Assembly: GCA_033239125.1 (NCBI GenBank)
Contig: BSWB01000005.1
Span: 50,762,993-50,826,992, forward strand
DNA from: Fagopyrum homotropicum
Lineage: Eukaryota > Streptophyta > Magnoliopsida > Caryophyllales > Polygonaceae
Direction of reading: 5' to 3'
Length of the DNA: 64,000 nucleotides
Part shown: positions 43,198 through 53,630 of the stretch, piece by piece
Position numbering within the stretch: the first letter of the stretch is position 1
Layout: each line of letters opens with the position of its first letter
The notes under the pieces: generated by a model
The model's database searches: none
The model's input: the letters and a program-made list of their open reading frames with translations, nothing else
What the model was told of the DNA's origin: nothing
Translations under genes and position numbers: made by a program

Positions 43198-43790
43198 CTG
43201 ACAAGGTCACCTCGGTCGGTCTGACAGCCTGAAGAACACGTCGGCCGAGACACAGCTCGATAGGACCGAGGCGAAGTGCTGTTCGATTTCCTCTCTCTGA
43301 TTTTCGGTTCTTTTCCCCTAAAATCACTACCAATTGCTTTTTATGTGGTACTTATACTCTTTTCAGCACAAATCTATGGCAACCAAAGCCACTAATCTCT
43401 AAAATCATTAAAGGGAAGCAAAGTTAGGGTTTCCGACAATTTACCCCAAATTATGCAAATTCGAGGCGTTTTTCTTGCAGTTTCTCGCTTGCAATTTGAT
43501 CCTCTTGCTTTTCCTTGCGAGATCGGAGCAGAAATCGTGGAAAACGATCGAAAAACGAAGAAACGAGGTAAGGGACAGCCGCGGTCGAGAAGAAAAATGG
43601 GATGGAAGAGAGAGAAATCCTTTCGCCTTTTATACCCCTCGCCGATTCTGCTGTCACCTCGGTCGAGGTGGTCCCGACCGGACCGAGGTGGCTGACTGTA
43701 TTGTCAGACCTAGTCGCCTCGGTTGCTCAAGAATCATCTCGGTCGAGGTATTGTGACAGCAATCGAGATGTGTCTCAGTCAAACTCCGTC
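43198..43790 (-). promoter_or_regulatory. Putative internal promoter and leader upstream of B ORF-1
   Basis: On the minus strand a fam2 palindrome cluster (43790-43655) is followed about 20 bp later by TATAAAAGG (43634-43626), then a leader of about 440 bp with a second palindrome cluster (43262-43198) ending near the ORF-1 ATG. Confidence 0.52.
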
Positions 43791-43869
43791 TTCTCAATTT
43801 CTCGAACTTCTGCCCTTCCAGTGTTGCTCCTGAGTTGTAATCCTTCCTTAGAAAGTACCTGATTTCTGT

Positions 43870-43969
43870 CTAGGACGCCAAAAACAAAACAAAGCGAAGC
43901 AAAAGATAACTATCTAAAACTAAACTAGAAAAAGGGAAAAGAAAGCAATACCTTGGGTTGCCTCCCAAG
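43870..43969 (-). other. Post-pol hairpin and putative mini-intron (B)
   Basis: Minus-strand CTTGGGAGGCAACCCAAG (43969-43952), donor GGTATTGC, and acceptor-like CGTCCTAG ending at 43870 (about 82 nt). Confidence 0.45.
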
Positions 43970-44011
43970 AAGCGCTTGATTTAAGGTCGCTAGCTGGACC
44001 GTGCGGCATCC

Positions 44012-45715
44012 CTAAACAAGGTATAGTGGTGCAATCTCCTCAACCTGGACTTCCGGTTGGTACTTCTTAAGCCTATGACCATTGACCTTGAAGCTTCCGC
44101 TTGTTTCTCCCCAAATCTCAACTGCACCATAAGGGAAAACATTTTTCACAATGTAAGGTCATGCCCATCTAGATTTCAACTTACCTGGAAAGAGGCGAAG
44201 GCGGGAGTTGAAGAGTAGAACTAAATCTCCTTCTTTGAACTCCTTAGGAATGATATGCTTGTCATGCCATCTCTTTGTCCTTTCCTTATAGATTTTGGCA
44301 TTCTCATAAGCGTTTAAGCGCAATTCTTCCAACTCGTTTATGTCCAATAACCTCTTCTCTCCGGCTTCCTTGATATCGAAATTCAACCACTTGATTGCCC
44401 AATATGCCTTGTGCTCTAACTCAACGGGTAGGTGGAAAGACTTCCCATATACCAAATTATAAGGGGTGGTACCAATGGGAGTCTTGAATGCGGTCCTATA
44501 AGCCCAGAGAGCGTCATTCAACTTCATGAACCAATCCTTCCTCATCCTAGAGACGGGCTTCTCCAAAATTGCCTTGATTTCTCTATTCGAGATCTCGACC
44601 TGTCCACTAGTTTGAGGGTGATAAGGGGTTGCAACCTTGTGGGTTACCCCATACTTCGATAGAAGTGCCATAAACTTCCGGTTGATGAAATGCGTTCCTC
44701 CATCGCCGATGATGATGCGTGGTGTCCCAATACGTGGGAAGATAGTTCGGTTGAAGAACTTCACAACTACCATGGCATCATTAGTGGGAGAGGCAATGAC
44801 TTCCACCCATCTAGAGACGTAATCAATATCTAGGAGAATGTAGAGGTTCCCCGCAGATAATGGGAAAGGTCCCATGAAAACAACTCCCCATACACCAAAA
44901 ATTTCAACCTCCTAGATATTGTTGAGTGGCATCTCGTTCCTTATAGACAAGTTCCCTGTTCTGTGGCATCCATCACAAGAAACAACAAACATTTGCACAT
45001 CCATAAATAATATAGGCCAAAAGAAACCAGAATGTAATACCTCAGCGCACATTTTGTGAGCGCTAGCATGTCCTCCACAAGGAAGCGAGTGGCAATGCCT
45101 TCTAATACTAGTAACTTCGTCTTCCGGAATGCATCGTCGAAGCATCCCATCCGGACCTCTCTTAAATAGTAGAGGTTCATCCCAGTAGTAGTGGCGTACA
45201 TCCTTGAAGAATTTCTTCCTTTGAGTGTACATCAATCCGGGTGGTAATTCCTGGCAAACAAGATAATTAACAATGTCAACATACCAAGGTTTTTTATTAT
45301 CAGAAGCTTGGTGCAGCCAGTGCTCCACCAACTGTAAATGAGTCTCAGAAAAGGGTGTAGGAAGTTTGTTGTCCTCAGTTGACAACATCTCGCTTGATGT
45401 CTCGGTCGGTGTCCGAGGTGGGTGACCGAGATGTTCTTCAGATAAGAACACCTCGCTTGGTCCAGAGAGCGCCTCGGTCGAGGTACTGGAACTGGGACCA
45501 AAACTGGAATTTCTCCTCTCCTGGATCAGTTTTTCAATTTTAGCTATTGGATCTTCTTCGAGTGCCTTTAAGCTCCGTATATCTGCATCACAAGAAGCAT
45601 CTATACCTTCTTCCATTAAGCTAAAACTAATAACTCTTTCAAGAGGGTCATTAATAAGGATAGAGCTCACCAATTCTCTTGATTCTTCTTCATCATAGAT
45701 GTTGAAGATGTCATC
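44012..45715 (-). pseudogene. pol: B pol remainder: protease end, linker, integrase; RT and RNase H deleted
   Basis: From the C insertion at 45715 the frame reads the end of the protease region (DIFNIYDEEESRE), a linker with fam2 palindromes (45385-45490), then near 45350 passes without a frameshift into the integrase N-terminus (KPWYVDIVNYLVCQ). All of RT and RNase H, about 1.6 kb in C, is absent. Integrase has VSRWVEVIASPTND, GDGGTHF and HPQTSGQVE, but stops lie near 44910 and 44160. The end (GHRLKKY) stops at 44012. The deletion makes B dependent on another element. Confidence 0.85.
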
Positions 45716-47543
45716 TGATAACAAGATTTATGACTTAGGATTAGGTAATCATTTAGATAGATTTCTCACTCATTCATGCACGTTTTGGCATTGGTTCATG
45801 ACGTCTTCGCTCAATTCATGCACATTTCTAGAAAAGACGTCTACACTACCTTTTATCGGTTTTGTAGGTAATTCGGGGATCTATCGGACATTAATCGATA
45901 CATTTGAGGGCCAAGCCTCATGATGGTACACATCCAAAGCCTTGGAGGAGCATAATTTGAGCAACAAAGGACACAAAGATCACTAATGGTGCAAGCAATG
46001 GAGCAACTCATGGCTAGACAATTATAGCACGTTTCTGCTGAAGAAAATCGGACCAAGTAGCAGCTAAATCGGCCGATTTTTGTCCATTGGGTCAATTTTT
46101 GAGGCTTTGACAGCTTAAACCACGTGTCCCACGATCTCTTGTCCGTCCTTGCTCTTGGTGGAGAATATAAGTGGTCCCTCAGGTGGTTGCTGAGCATCTC
46201 TCCTCTCCCACACTCTCATTGACAGCTCATTGAATTTTGGAGAAAGATTGGAGGAGAAGAAAAGCTCTTAAGGATTGAAGGAAGAAGAAGAACACCATTC
46301 TAAGAGTTTAGAGAGATTTTGAGTGATTTTGTAGTCTTGGATTGAAGAACTAATTGCAAGGATTGTTAAGAACGTTTTGAATCTTCATTTTAGAGTTTGT
46401 AAGTCTTGCTACAACTCGGATTTGGCTGAGATTTATTGATTTTGCTTACTCAACTTTCATTACTCATCTATGAACACCATGTATGCTTGTTTGATGATTT
46501 CGGATCTTGATATGCATATTATTGGCTAGTTTCTTGTGATTTTAGAGTGATGGATTGATGGTTATTGCTAGGGTGATGATAGGATGGGCTTATATGTCAG
46601 TTTAGGATGATTTATATGCACGAAACTCACAACAGAAGGAAAAATCAACCTGTTCATCAGATAAATCGGCCGATTTATCTATAGAACAGCCCGATTTATT
46701 CTTCTGTTGCTCTTTAAATGATAAATCTACATGCTAGGGTGTTTGGTTGTTTAAATCCTAGTGTTTATTAAGCCTAATTTAGCTTAGGATCACCTAATGC
46801 TACCAATCTAAGTGAGGGAAGAGATCTACCCGATGATTTCCGACCTTAGATACCTAAGATGATGAATGCTAGGTAGTAGTGAGCCTCATAAGCCGCTATT
46901 GGATCGAGTGTGCTAGGATTATTGCTTGAGATTGCCCTATTCCGAGACTTACCCGGTAAGGAGAGGGAGGGTTACCCTTAAGTAGCATCTAGTTTGTGCG
47001 GAATTCCTTACTCTAACCCCTTGAGACCTACCCGGTAATAGGAGTTTGATGCGGGATTAGTGAAGTGAGAGACTTACCCGGTAATCGCTTCCATTAGAGA
47101 ACATTCTTTCCCAAACACTGCAGCTTGTCCTTAGGATCCTAGAACCTTGAGTCCAATGCCATAACCGGAAATCTTGACCTCTAGAATCTACTTTTCTCTC
47201 TTGATCATATACTTGTGCTTTGTGTTACTTACTCGTTTGCTAGCTTAATTTGTTAGTTGTTTTATTTCCTTGCTTGACTTGTGATCTTTGTTTGATCACC
47301 ACAAAAACCAACAAAAACATTGCGTTTTCCATTTTCTTTGTTCCTCATCTTATCTTAGCCTAGATTTACACTATCTTTGATCATTGCTTGACTCGATTTC
47401 ACCTTAGTCTTTGTGTTCGACCTCGGAATACTTACCTTTCTACAAACGTCCCGTACACTGCGGGTTCGCTAGAAGTTAGGATAAATATAACGAGTATAAA
47501 TTTAAGACTTATTGCGTGCACATCACACGATTCTAGCGTGACA
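45716..47543 (+). repeat. C 5' LTR (fam3)
   Basis: TGATAACAAG to GCGTGACA. Fam3 module at 46044-46100, TATA-like TATAAG at 46166-46171, leader hairpin at 46641-46698, three ACCCGGTAA boxes between 46945 and 47090, and CGTACACTGCGGGTTCGCT near 47453. Confidence 0.93.
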
Positions 47544-47549
47544 AGTTTT

Positions 47550-47566
47550 TGGCGCCGTTGCCGGGG
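47550..47566 (+). other. tRNA-Asp primer-binding site of C
   Basis: TGGCGCCGTTGCCGGGG, an exact match, six bases after the LTR. Confidence 0.93.
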
Positions 47567-47684
47567 ACTAGGTCTAGATTGAGTCTATTTGTGATTGTTT
47601 ATAGTGTAGATCTTTCTTGTTGCTTTTGATCTCTCTTTGGTGTGTGTCTTTGCTTTTCAGGACATCATCTCTCTCTTTAGGTGT

Positions 47685-50600
47685 ATGCGAAGATCTCGTG
47701 GCAAGGATTTAGCTCCATTCGATCCCGAACCGGAGAAAACCCTTCAATCTAGATCCAAGAACATCCGAAAAGAGAAAGAGATGGCCGGAAGAAACCTCCA
47801 AGCAGAGTTGCATGAAGCCTTAGAGCAAATAAGGCTAAGAGATGAGCTCTTGGAGGAAGAAAGGAGACTTGCCAATGAGAGGCAAGAGGAAACTAGGAGG
47901 GAGATTGAGGAGATTAGGCAAGCCCTTGTTCAAGGAGAGCTTAATCGCCGACAACCTCCACCTCCTCCACCACCGATGGAACAACCGCAGCCGGCGGCTA
48001 ATGTTAGGGTTGTGCCCATTGCCATTGAAGAGCCACAAACCCTAGGGAGGCGTATGGATCCGGCACAAAGAGCACACCGTCCGGGTGTGAACTTAGGAGA
48101 TCCCGCAGCCCACAACTATGAGCTCCGCCCTCAAGTTCTACAAATGATCCGGCATAATCAATTTGGAGGGATGGAAGGAGAGTCTCCTCACCAACATTTG
48201 ATGAACTACGAGATTTTGATGGAGACTCTTAGACCGCCAAGATTGGAGAGCAACAACCATAAGCTAAGGGCTTTCTCCTTCTCTCTTAAGGACAAAGCCT
48301 TGGCTTGGTATCAATCTTTTCCACAAGGGCGAGTTGGTACTTGGGAGGAGATGACAACCGAGTTTTTGACTAAGTTCTTCCCACCTTCCAAGACTACCGA
48401 ATTAAGAGGGAAGATCAATGCCTTCGTGATGAAGGATAGAGAGAGTTTGTTCAAGTCTTGGGAGAGATTCAAATACCTTCTCCTAGATTGTCCACACCAT
48501 GGCATACCGAAAAATGAGCTATTGGAGATCTACTTCAAGGGACTTGATGAAGATAGCCAATTCAAGCTTCAATCCCTTTCCGGTGGGACTTTCATGGAGA
48601 AGCATGTAGATGATGCTTGGGAGTTTGTGGAGAAGCAAGCTCTAGTGATTGAGAAGTACTCCCATAGGAAGAGTGAAGGGAGAAAGGCGGGAGCATACGA
48701 GGTGAGTGAGGTCACCATGAGCAACTTCAAGCTCGACGCCATCAACAACGAGCTAAAGTCCTTGAGGGAGTTGTGTGCTACAACCTTGAAGAACCAAGCA
48801 ACACCTCAAGTGCTTCCACAAGCTAACTTGTCTTCCAAGGAGGAGGATGTGAACTATATGGGAAGGGGCAACTACAACAACTACCAAGGCCCAAGGAACT
48901 TCAACAACAACCGGCAATTCAACAATTACCGGCCCAACCATAACCATCTCGGGTTTTCTTACTCTAACCCGGATGGAGCCTTGAACCCTCCCGCTTCCAC
49001 AAGCACAACTCCACCACCAAGAGCTTCACAAGAACCTCCACCCGGATTTACTCAACCTCCAAAGGATAGAACGGAAATGATGTTTGAGCAATTGCTAGGA
49101 AGGTTGAGTGGTCTTGAGAGCACCGTGACTTCCATTTCCAAAGCTCAAAAAGTGTTGGAAGCACAAGTGTTCCAAAAGGCGGGTGAAGCCCATAGATATC
49201 CGGGAAAGCTTCCCGGAAGAACCGAAGAAAACCCAAGAGGCCAAGTGTTGGCTATTACAACAAGAAGTGGGTTAAGCATGAAGGATCCTTTGCCCAAGGA
49301 GAATGCTAAAGGGAAGCAAGTGGTGAATGAAGAAGAAACTTTGCAAAGAGATGGAGGCAAGAGCAAGGATGTAGAGCCAACCTATGTGGCACCGCCTCCA
49401 TACAAGCCACCACTACCGTTCCCTCAATCACGAGCAAGAGCTCGCTTGGACAATCATTTTGGTAAGTTCCTTGAACTAATGTCTAAATTGCATATTAACA
49501 TTCCGTTCATGGATGCTATTTTAGGGATGCCGGCATATGGCAAGTTCTTGAAGGAAATACTCTCCAACAAAAGGAAGTTGGAGGAGTATGGTGAGATAAG
49601 AATGACTAAGAGATCCTCGGAGTTGATTCAAACGATGAAGGAGGAGATGCCTCCCAAGCTAAGGGATCCGGGATCCTTTTGTGTGCCAATCGGAATAGGA
49701 GAAGTGAAGTATGACGCCCTATGTGATCTTGGGGCAAGTGTAAGCATCATCCCGCTTGCACTTTGCAACAAGGTTGGGCTAGGAGAGCCGAAGCCGATCA
49801 AGATGACCCTCTACATGGCGGACCGCTCAATCACTCATCCGGTTGGGATCTTGGAAGACATTCCGGTGCAATTAGGGAAGTTCTATGTGCCCATAGACTT
49901 CGTTGTTTTGGACATCCCGGCGGACTATCCGGTTCCTATCATTTTGGGGAGACCTTTCCTAGCTACTTCCGGATGTCTAGTGGATTGCAAGAATGGGACT
50001 CTCTCCTTCAACATTGGAGAAGAGAACATCAAGTTCAAGCTGTCCACAATGATGAAAGGACCAACCCTTGATGAGGATATATTCAACATAGTTGAAGAAG
50101 AGGAGTCTAGAGAGGTTGTGAGCTCAATCTTGCTCAAGGATCCACTTGAGAGAGTTCTTAGCTCAAGCTTGATGGAAGAAGGAGCTGAGGAGAGTAGCAA
50201 TGAAGTAATCAAGGCCTTGAATGCATTGGACGAGCTACCAAGTGTGGGATTTGAAGTGCTAGAAGAAGGGAAAAACTGGCAGAAAAATCGGACTTCCTGG
50301 CAAAAATCGGCCGATTTTTGGCCTTGGGCTGAAATTTCAGCAAATTCAGCAAAAACAGAAACTCAGATCGACCTACTGCACAAAAAATCGTCCGATTTTT
50401 CTTCCTGGACCGATTTTTCTTCCTGGACCGATTTTTCTGAGTCTTTTCAGCATCAACCACTTGAGTGTGGGCAATCATCAAAGGACTTCAAGGAGGCTTC
50501 CATGGCTTTGCAATCATCTCAACCTACATTGTATGGATCGTCTCCAACCGAAAAAGGTCCTCCTCAACTTGATCTTAAACCTCTTCCTTCTCATTTAAAG

Positions 50601-53582
50601 TATGCTTTCCTTGGTTCAAATTCTACTTATCCGGTGATTGTGAATGCATCTTTGAATGATGATGAGCTTAATAGATTGTTGAATGAATTGAAACTGCATA
50701 GAAAGGCAATAGGATACACCATTGATGATCTTGTTGACATCAAGCCCTCTTTGTGCATGCATAGGATAATGATGGAAGATAATCATAAACCCTCTATTGA
50801 ACATCAAAGAAGGTTAAATCCTATAATGAAAGAGGTAGTTAAGAAGGAAATCATTAAGTTGCTAGATGCGGGAATTATCTACCCTATCTCGGATAGTAAG
50901 TGGGTTAGTCCCGTCCATGTAGTACCTAAGAAGGGTGGGATGACCGTAGTAACCAATGAGAACAATGAACTAATCCCCACTAGAACGGTTACGGGATGGA
51001 GGATGTGTATTGATTATAGAAAGCTTAACATGGCCTCTAGGAAAGATCACTTCCCTCTCCCCTTCATTGACCAAATGCTAGAGAGGTTAGCTCAACATTC
51101 TCATTTTTGTTACCTAGATGACTATAGTGGATTCTTCCAAATCCCCATCCACCCCGATGACCAAGAGAAAACAACCTTTACATGTCCATGGGGTACTTTT
51201 GCATATAGGAGAATGCCATTTGGGTTGTGTAATGCACCCGCCACCTTCCAAAGGTGTATGATGGCTATTTTTTCGGAATACATTGAAGATATCGTGGAAG
51301 TGTTCATGGATGATTTCTCTGTTTATGGTTCTTCCTTTGATAATTGCTTGGCTAACTTGTCCTTAGTATTGCAAAGATGTAAGGAGACAAATCTTGTCTT
51401 GAATTGGGAAAAATGCCACTTCATGGTAAGTGAAGGTATCGTGTTAGGACACTTGGTGTCTAACCGTGGCATTGAGGTTGATAGGGCCAAGATTGAGACG
51501 ATAGAGAAGTTGCCACCACCTACCTCGGTGAAGGGGGTAAGGAGCTTTCTAGGGCATGCCGGTTTTTACCGGAGGTTCATTCAAGATTTCTCTAAAATTT
51601 CTAAGCCTCTCACTAACCTACTAATGAAGGATGTTGATTTTGTCTTCTCCAAAGATTGCCTTGAAGCTTTTTGTAGGTTGAAGAACGCCTTGATCTCCGC
51701 ACCTATAATGCAACCTCCGGATTGGAGCTTACCGTTTGAGATCATGTGTGATGCAAGCGATGTAGCCATTGGGGCTGTTTTGGGGCAAAGGAAAGATGGG
51801 AAAACTCATGCTATTTATTATGCTAGTAAGACGCTAGATGATGCCCAACTCAATTATGCTACCACCGAAAAGGAGTTGCTAGCGGTTGTTTATGCATTTG
51901 AAAAGTTCCACTCCTATCTCGTTGGAGCGAAGGTCATAGTTTATACGGATCATGCTGCGATCCGTTATCTACTTACCAAGAAGGATGCCAAGCCTAGGTT
52001 GATTCGCTGGATCCTTCTTCTTCAAGAGTTTGACTTGGAAATCCGGGACAAGAAGGGATCCGAGAACTCCGCGGCGGATCAACTTAGTAGACTCCCACCG
52101 ATAGAGCTTGAGAGAGATGACATCCCGATTGATGACTCATTCCGGGATGAGCAATTGCAAATGGTGGAGGAATGCTTGTTCCAAGTGTCTAGAGGGAGTG
52201 AGCCATGGTTTGCCGACATCGTGAACTACTTGGTGTGTGAGGAAGTTCCTCCCGGGTTGACATATGCTCAAAGAAAGAAGTTCTTCAAAGATGTGAGGCA
52301 CTACTATTGGAACGAGCCACTTTTGTTCAAGAGAGGTCCGGATGGAATGTTTAGAAGATGCATACCGGAGGATGAGGTGGAGAGTGTGATCTGCCATTGC
52401 CATTCCTTGCCATGTGGAGGGCATGCTAGCTCACACAAGACATGTGCAAAGGTGTTGCAATCGGGTTTCTTTTGGCCAACCTTGTTCAAGGACGTGCAAG
52501 GCTTTGTGGTAGCTTGTGATTCTTGCCAAAGGACGGGCAACATCTCTAGGAGGAACGAGATGCCCTTGAACAACATCCAAGAGGTGGAAATATTCGATGT
52601 GTGGGGTGTGGACTTCATGGGACCGTTTCCCTCTTCTTGTGGCAACCTCTACATCCTATTGGCGGTTGATTATGTTTCGAGATGGGTGGAGGCAATCGCC
52701 TCTCCTACAAATGATGCCAAGGTGGTGGTGCGGTTCTTCAACCGAGTGATCTTCCCTAGGTTTGGAACACCAAGGGTGATCATAAGTGATGGAGGGAAGC
52801 ACTTCACTAATAGGAACTTTGGAGCACTTTTGGCTAAGTATTGGGTGACTCATAAGGTGGCAACACCTTACCATCCCCAAACTAGTGGCCAAGTGGAGAT
52901 CTCCAACCGGGAGATCAAGGCCATTCTTGAGAAGACGGTATCAAGGACGAGAAAAGATTGGGCTATGAAGCTCGATGATGCCTTGTGGGCATATAGGACC
53001 GCCTTCAAAACACCAATTTGCACCACTCCTTACAAGCTAGTCTATGGCAAGTCTTGCCACCTTCCGGTAGAGATGGAGCATAGAGCATATTGGGCTATAA
53101 GGTGGCTAAATTTTGATCTCAAGGAGGCCGGAGAAAAGCGGTTGCTAGACATGAATGCCCTTGAGGAGATCCGGTTGGATGCATATGAGAATGCTCGGAT
53201 CTACAAAGAGAGAACCAAGCGATGGCATGATAAGAGGATCATCCCGAAGGAGTTGAGCGAAGGCGACCTTATCCTTCTCTTCAACTCAAGGCTGCGGCTC
53301 TTCCCCGGAAAGCTCAAATCAAGATGGACCGGGCCATATGTGGTGAAGAAAGTTTTTCCTCATGGAGCGGTGGAGATAGGAGGAGATCATTGTGGTAACT
53401 TCAAGGTGAATGGGCATCGATTGAAGAAATACCTCCCGGAAGCCACGGTGGAAGTGATTGCCCCGCTTCACTTCGATTTAAACGCTCCAGAATTTGGTCA
53501 AGCTAATGACCTTAAAGAAGCGCTTAATGGGAGGCAACCCATTGGTACATATTTTTCCTTTCTTTTTCTTGCTTTTGTTTAA
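47685..53582 (+). CDS. gag-pol: C Gag-Pol polyprotein, 1965 aa, intact
   Basis: The frame is open from 47637, but the ATG at 47685 gives MRRSR as in A. Order with rough residues: Glu/Arg coiled coil (25-95); Pro run; QFGG-x-ESPHQHL (160); Gag core with ALAWYQSFP and EFLTKFFPPSKTTELR (205-245); Asn-rich stretch without CCHC (385-430); MPAYGKFLKEILSNKRK (620); protease CDLGASVSIIP (680); linker with fam3 palindromes (860-920); RT with FMDDFSVYG (1205); RNase H from CDASDVAIGAVLG (1353) with TDHAA; integrase His/Cys region (1570-1617), VDFMGPF (1640), SDGGKHF (1700), HPQTSGQVE (1730). All expected catalytic residues are present. The last 35 or so residues run past the usual end through the post-pol hairpin. 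It makes virus-like-particle proteins and replicates and integrates the element. Confidence 0.95.
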   Translation: MRRSRGKDLAPFDPEPEKTLQSRSKNIRKEKEMAGRNLQAELHEALEQIRLRDELLEEERRLANERQEETRREIEEIRQALVQGELNRRQPPPPPPPMEQPQPAANVRVVPIAIEEPQTLGRRMDPAQRAHRPGVNLGDPAAHNYELRPQVLQMIRHNQFGGMEGESPHQHLMNYEILMETLRPPRLESNNHKLRAFSFSLKDKALAWYQSFPQGRVGTWEEMTTEFLTKFFPPSKTTELRGKINAFVMKDRESLFKSWERFKYLLLDCPHHGIPKNELLEIYFKGLDEDSQFKLQSLSGGTFMEKHVDDAWEFVEKQALVIEKYSHRKSEGRKAGAYEVSEVTMSNFKLDAINNELKSLRELCATTLKNQATPQVLPQANLSSKEEDVNYMGRGNYNNYQGPRNFNNNRQFNNYRPNHNHLGFSYSNPDGALNPPASTSTTPPPRASQEPPPGFTQPPKDRTEMMFEQLLGRLSGLESTVTSISKAQKVLEAQVFQKAGEAHRYPGKLPGRTEENPRGQVLAITTRSGLSMKDPLPKENAKGKQVVNEEETLQRDGGKSKDVEPTYVAPPPYKPPLPFPQSRARARLDNHFGKFLELMSKLHINIPFMDAILGMPAYGKFLKEILSNKRKLEEYGEIRMTKRSSELIQTMKEEMPPKLRDPGSFCVPIGIGEVKYDALCDLGASVSIIPLALCNKVGLGEPKPIKMTLYMADRSITHPVGILEDIPVQLGKFYVPIDFVVLDIPADYPVPIILGRPFLATSGCLVDCKNGTLSFNIGEENIKFKLSTMMKGPTLDEDIFNIVEEEESREVVSSILLKDPLERVLSSSLMEEGAEESSNEVIKALNALDELPSVGFEVLEEGKNWQKNRTSWQKSADFWPWAEISANSAKTETQIDLLHKKSSDFSSWTDFSSWTDFSESFQHQPLECGQSSKDFKEASMALQSSQPTLYGSSPTEKGPPQLDLKPLPSHLKYAFLGSNSTYPVIVNASLNDDELNRLLNELKLHRKAIGYTIDDLVDIKPSLCMHRIMMEDNHKPSIEHQRRLNPIMKEVVKKEIIKLLDAGIIYPISDSKWVSPVHVVPKKGGMTVVTNENNELIPTRTVTGWRMCIDYRKLNMASRKDHFPLPFIDQMLERLAQHSHFCYLDDYSGFFQIPIHPDDQEKTTFTCPWGTFAYRRMPFGLCNAPATFQRCMMAIFSEYIEDIVEVFMDDFSVYGSSFDNCLANLSLVLQRCKETNLVLNWEKCHFMVSEGIVLGHLVSNRGIEVDRAKIETIEKLPPPTSVKGVRSFLGHAGFYRRFIQDFSKISKPLTNLLMKDVDFVFSKDCLEAFCRLKNALISAPIMQPPDWSLPFEIMCDASDVAIGAVLGQRKDGKTHAIYYASKTLDDAQLNYATTEKELLAVVYAFEKFHSYLVGAKVIVYTDHAAIRYLLTKKDAKPRLIRWILLLQEFDLEIRDKKGSENSAADQLSRLPPIELERDDIPIDDSFRDEQLQMVEECLFQVSRGSEPWFADIVNYLVCEEVPPGLTYAQRKKFFKDVRHYYWNEPLLFKRGPDGMFRRCIPEDEVESVICHCHSLPCGGHASSHKTCAKVLQSGFFWPTLFKDVQGFVVACDSCQRTGNISRRNEMPLNNIQEVEIFDVWGVDFMGPFPSSCGNLYILLAVDYVSRWVEAIASPTNDAKVVVRFFNRVIFPRFGTPRVIISDGGKHFTNRNFGALLAKYWVTHKVATPYHPQTSGQVEISNREIKAILEKTVSRTRKDWAMKLDDALWAYRTAFKTPICTTPYKLVYGKSCHLPVEMEHRAYWAIRWLNFDLKEAGEKRLLDMNALEEIRLDAYENARIYKERTKRWHDKRIIPKELSEGDLILLFNSRLRLFPGKLKSRWTGPYVVKKVFPHGAVEIGGDHCGNFKVNGHRLKKYLPEATVEVIAPLHFDLNAPEFGQANDLKEALNGRQPIGTYFSFLFLAFV
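50275..50440 (+). promoter_or_regulatory. fam3 palindrome cluster inside the C ORF (protease-RT linker)
   Basis: AAATCGGCCGATTT plus AAATCGG half sites and a tandem CTGGACCGATTTTT. It is in frame but encodes a peptide unlike A or B at the same place. Confidence 0.55.
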
Positions 53583-53630
53583 TCTCACTCTTGGTGTACT
53601 TTGTTTTTCTTTTGTGTTTTTGGGTGCTAG
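53526..53630 (+). other. Post-pol hairpin and putative mini-intron (C)
   Basis: The hairpin AATGGGAGGCAACCCATT (53526-53543) keeps loop AGGCAA but changes both stem sides against CTTGGG/CCCAAG elsewhere. A GT at 53545 and GCTAG ending 53630 could bound an 86-nt intron that would include the ORF stop. Confidence 0.45.

Noticed and set aside
45232..45501. Alternative frames in B and B-prime pol as separate small proteins
   Set aside because: They are frame-shadows of integrase and linker coding sequence with no domain of their own.
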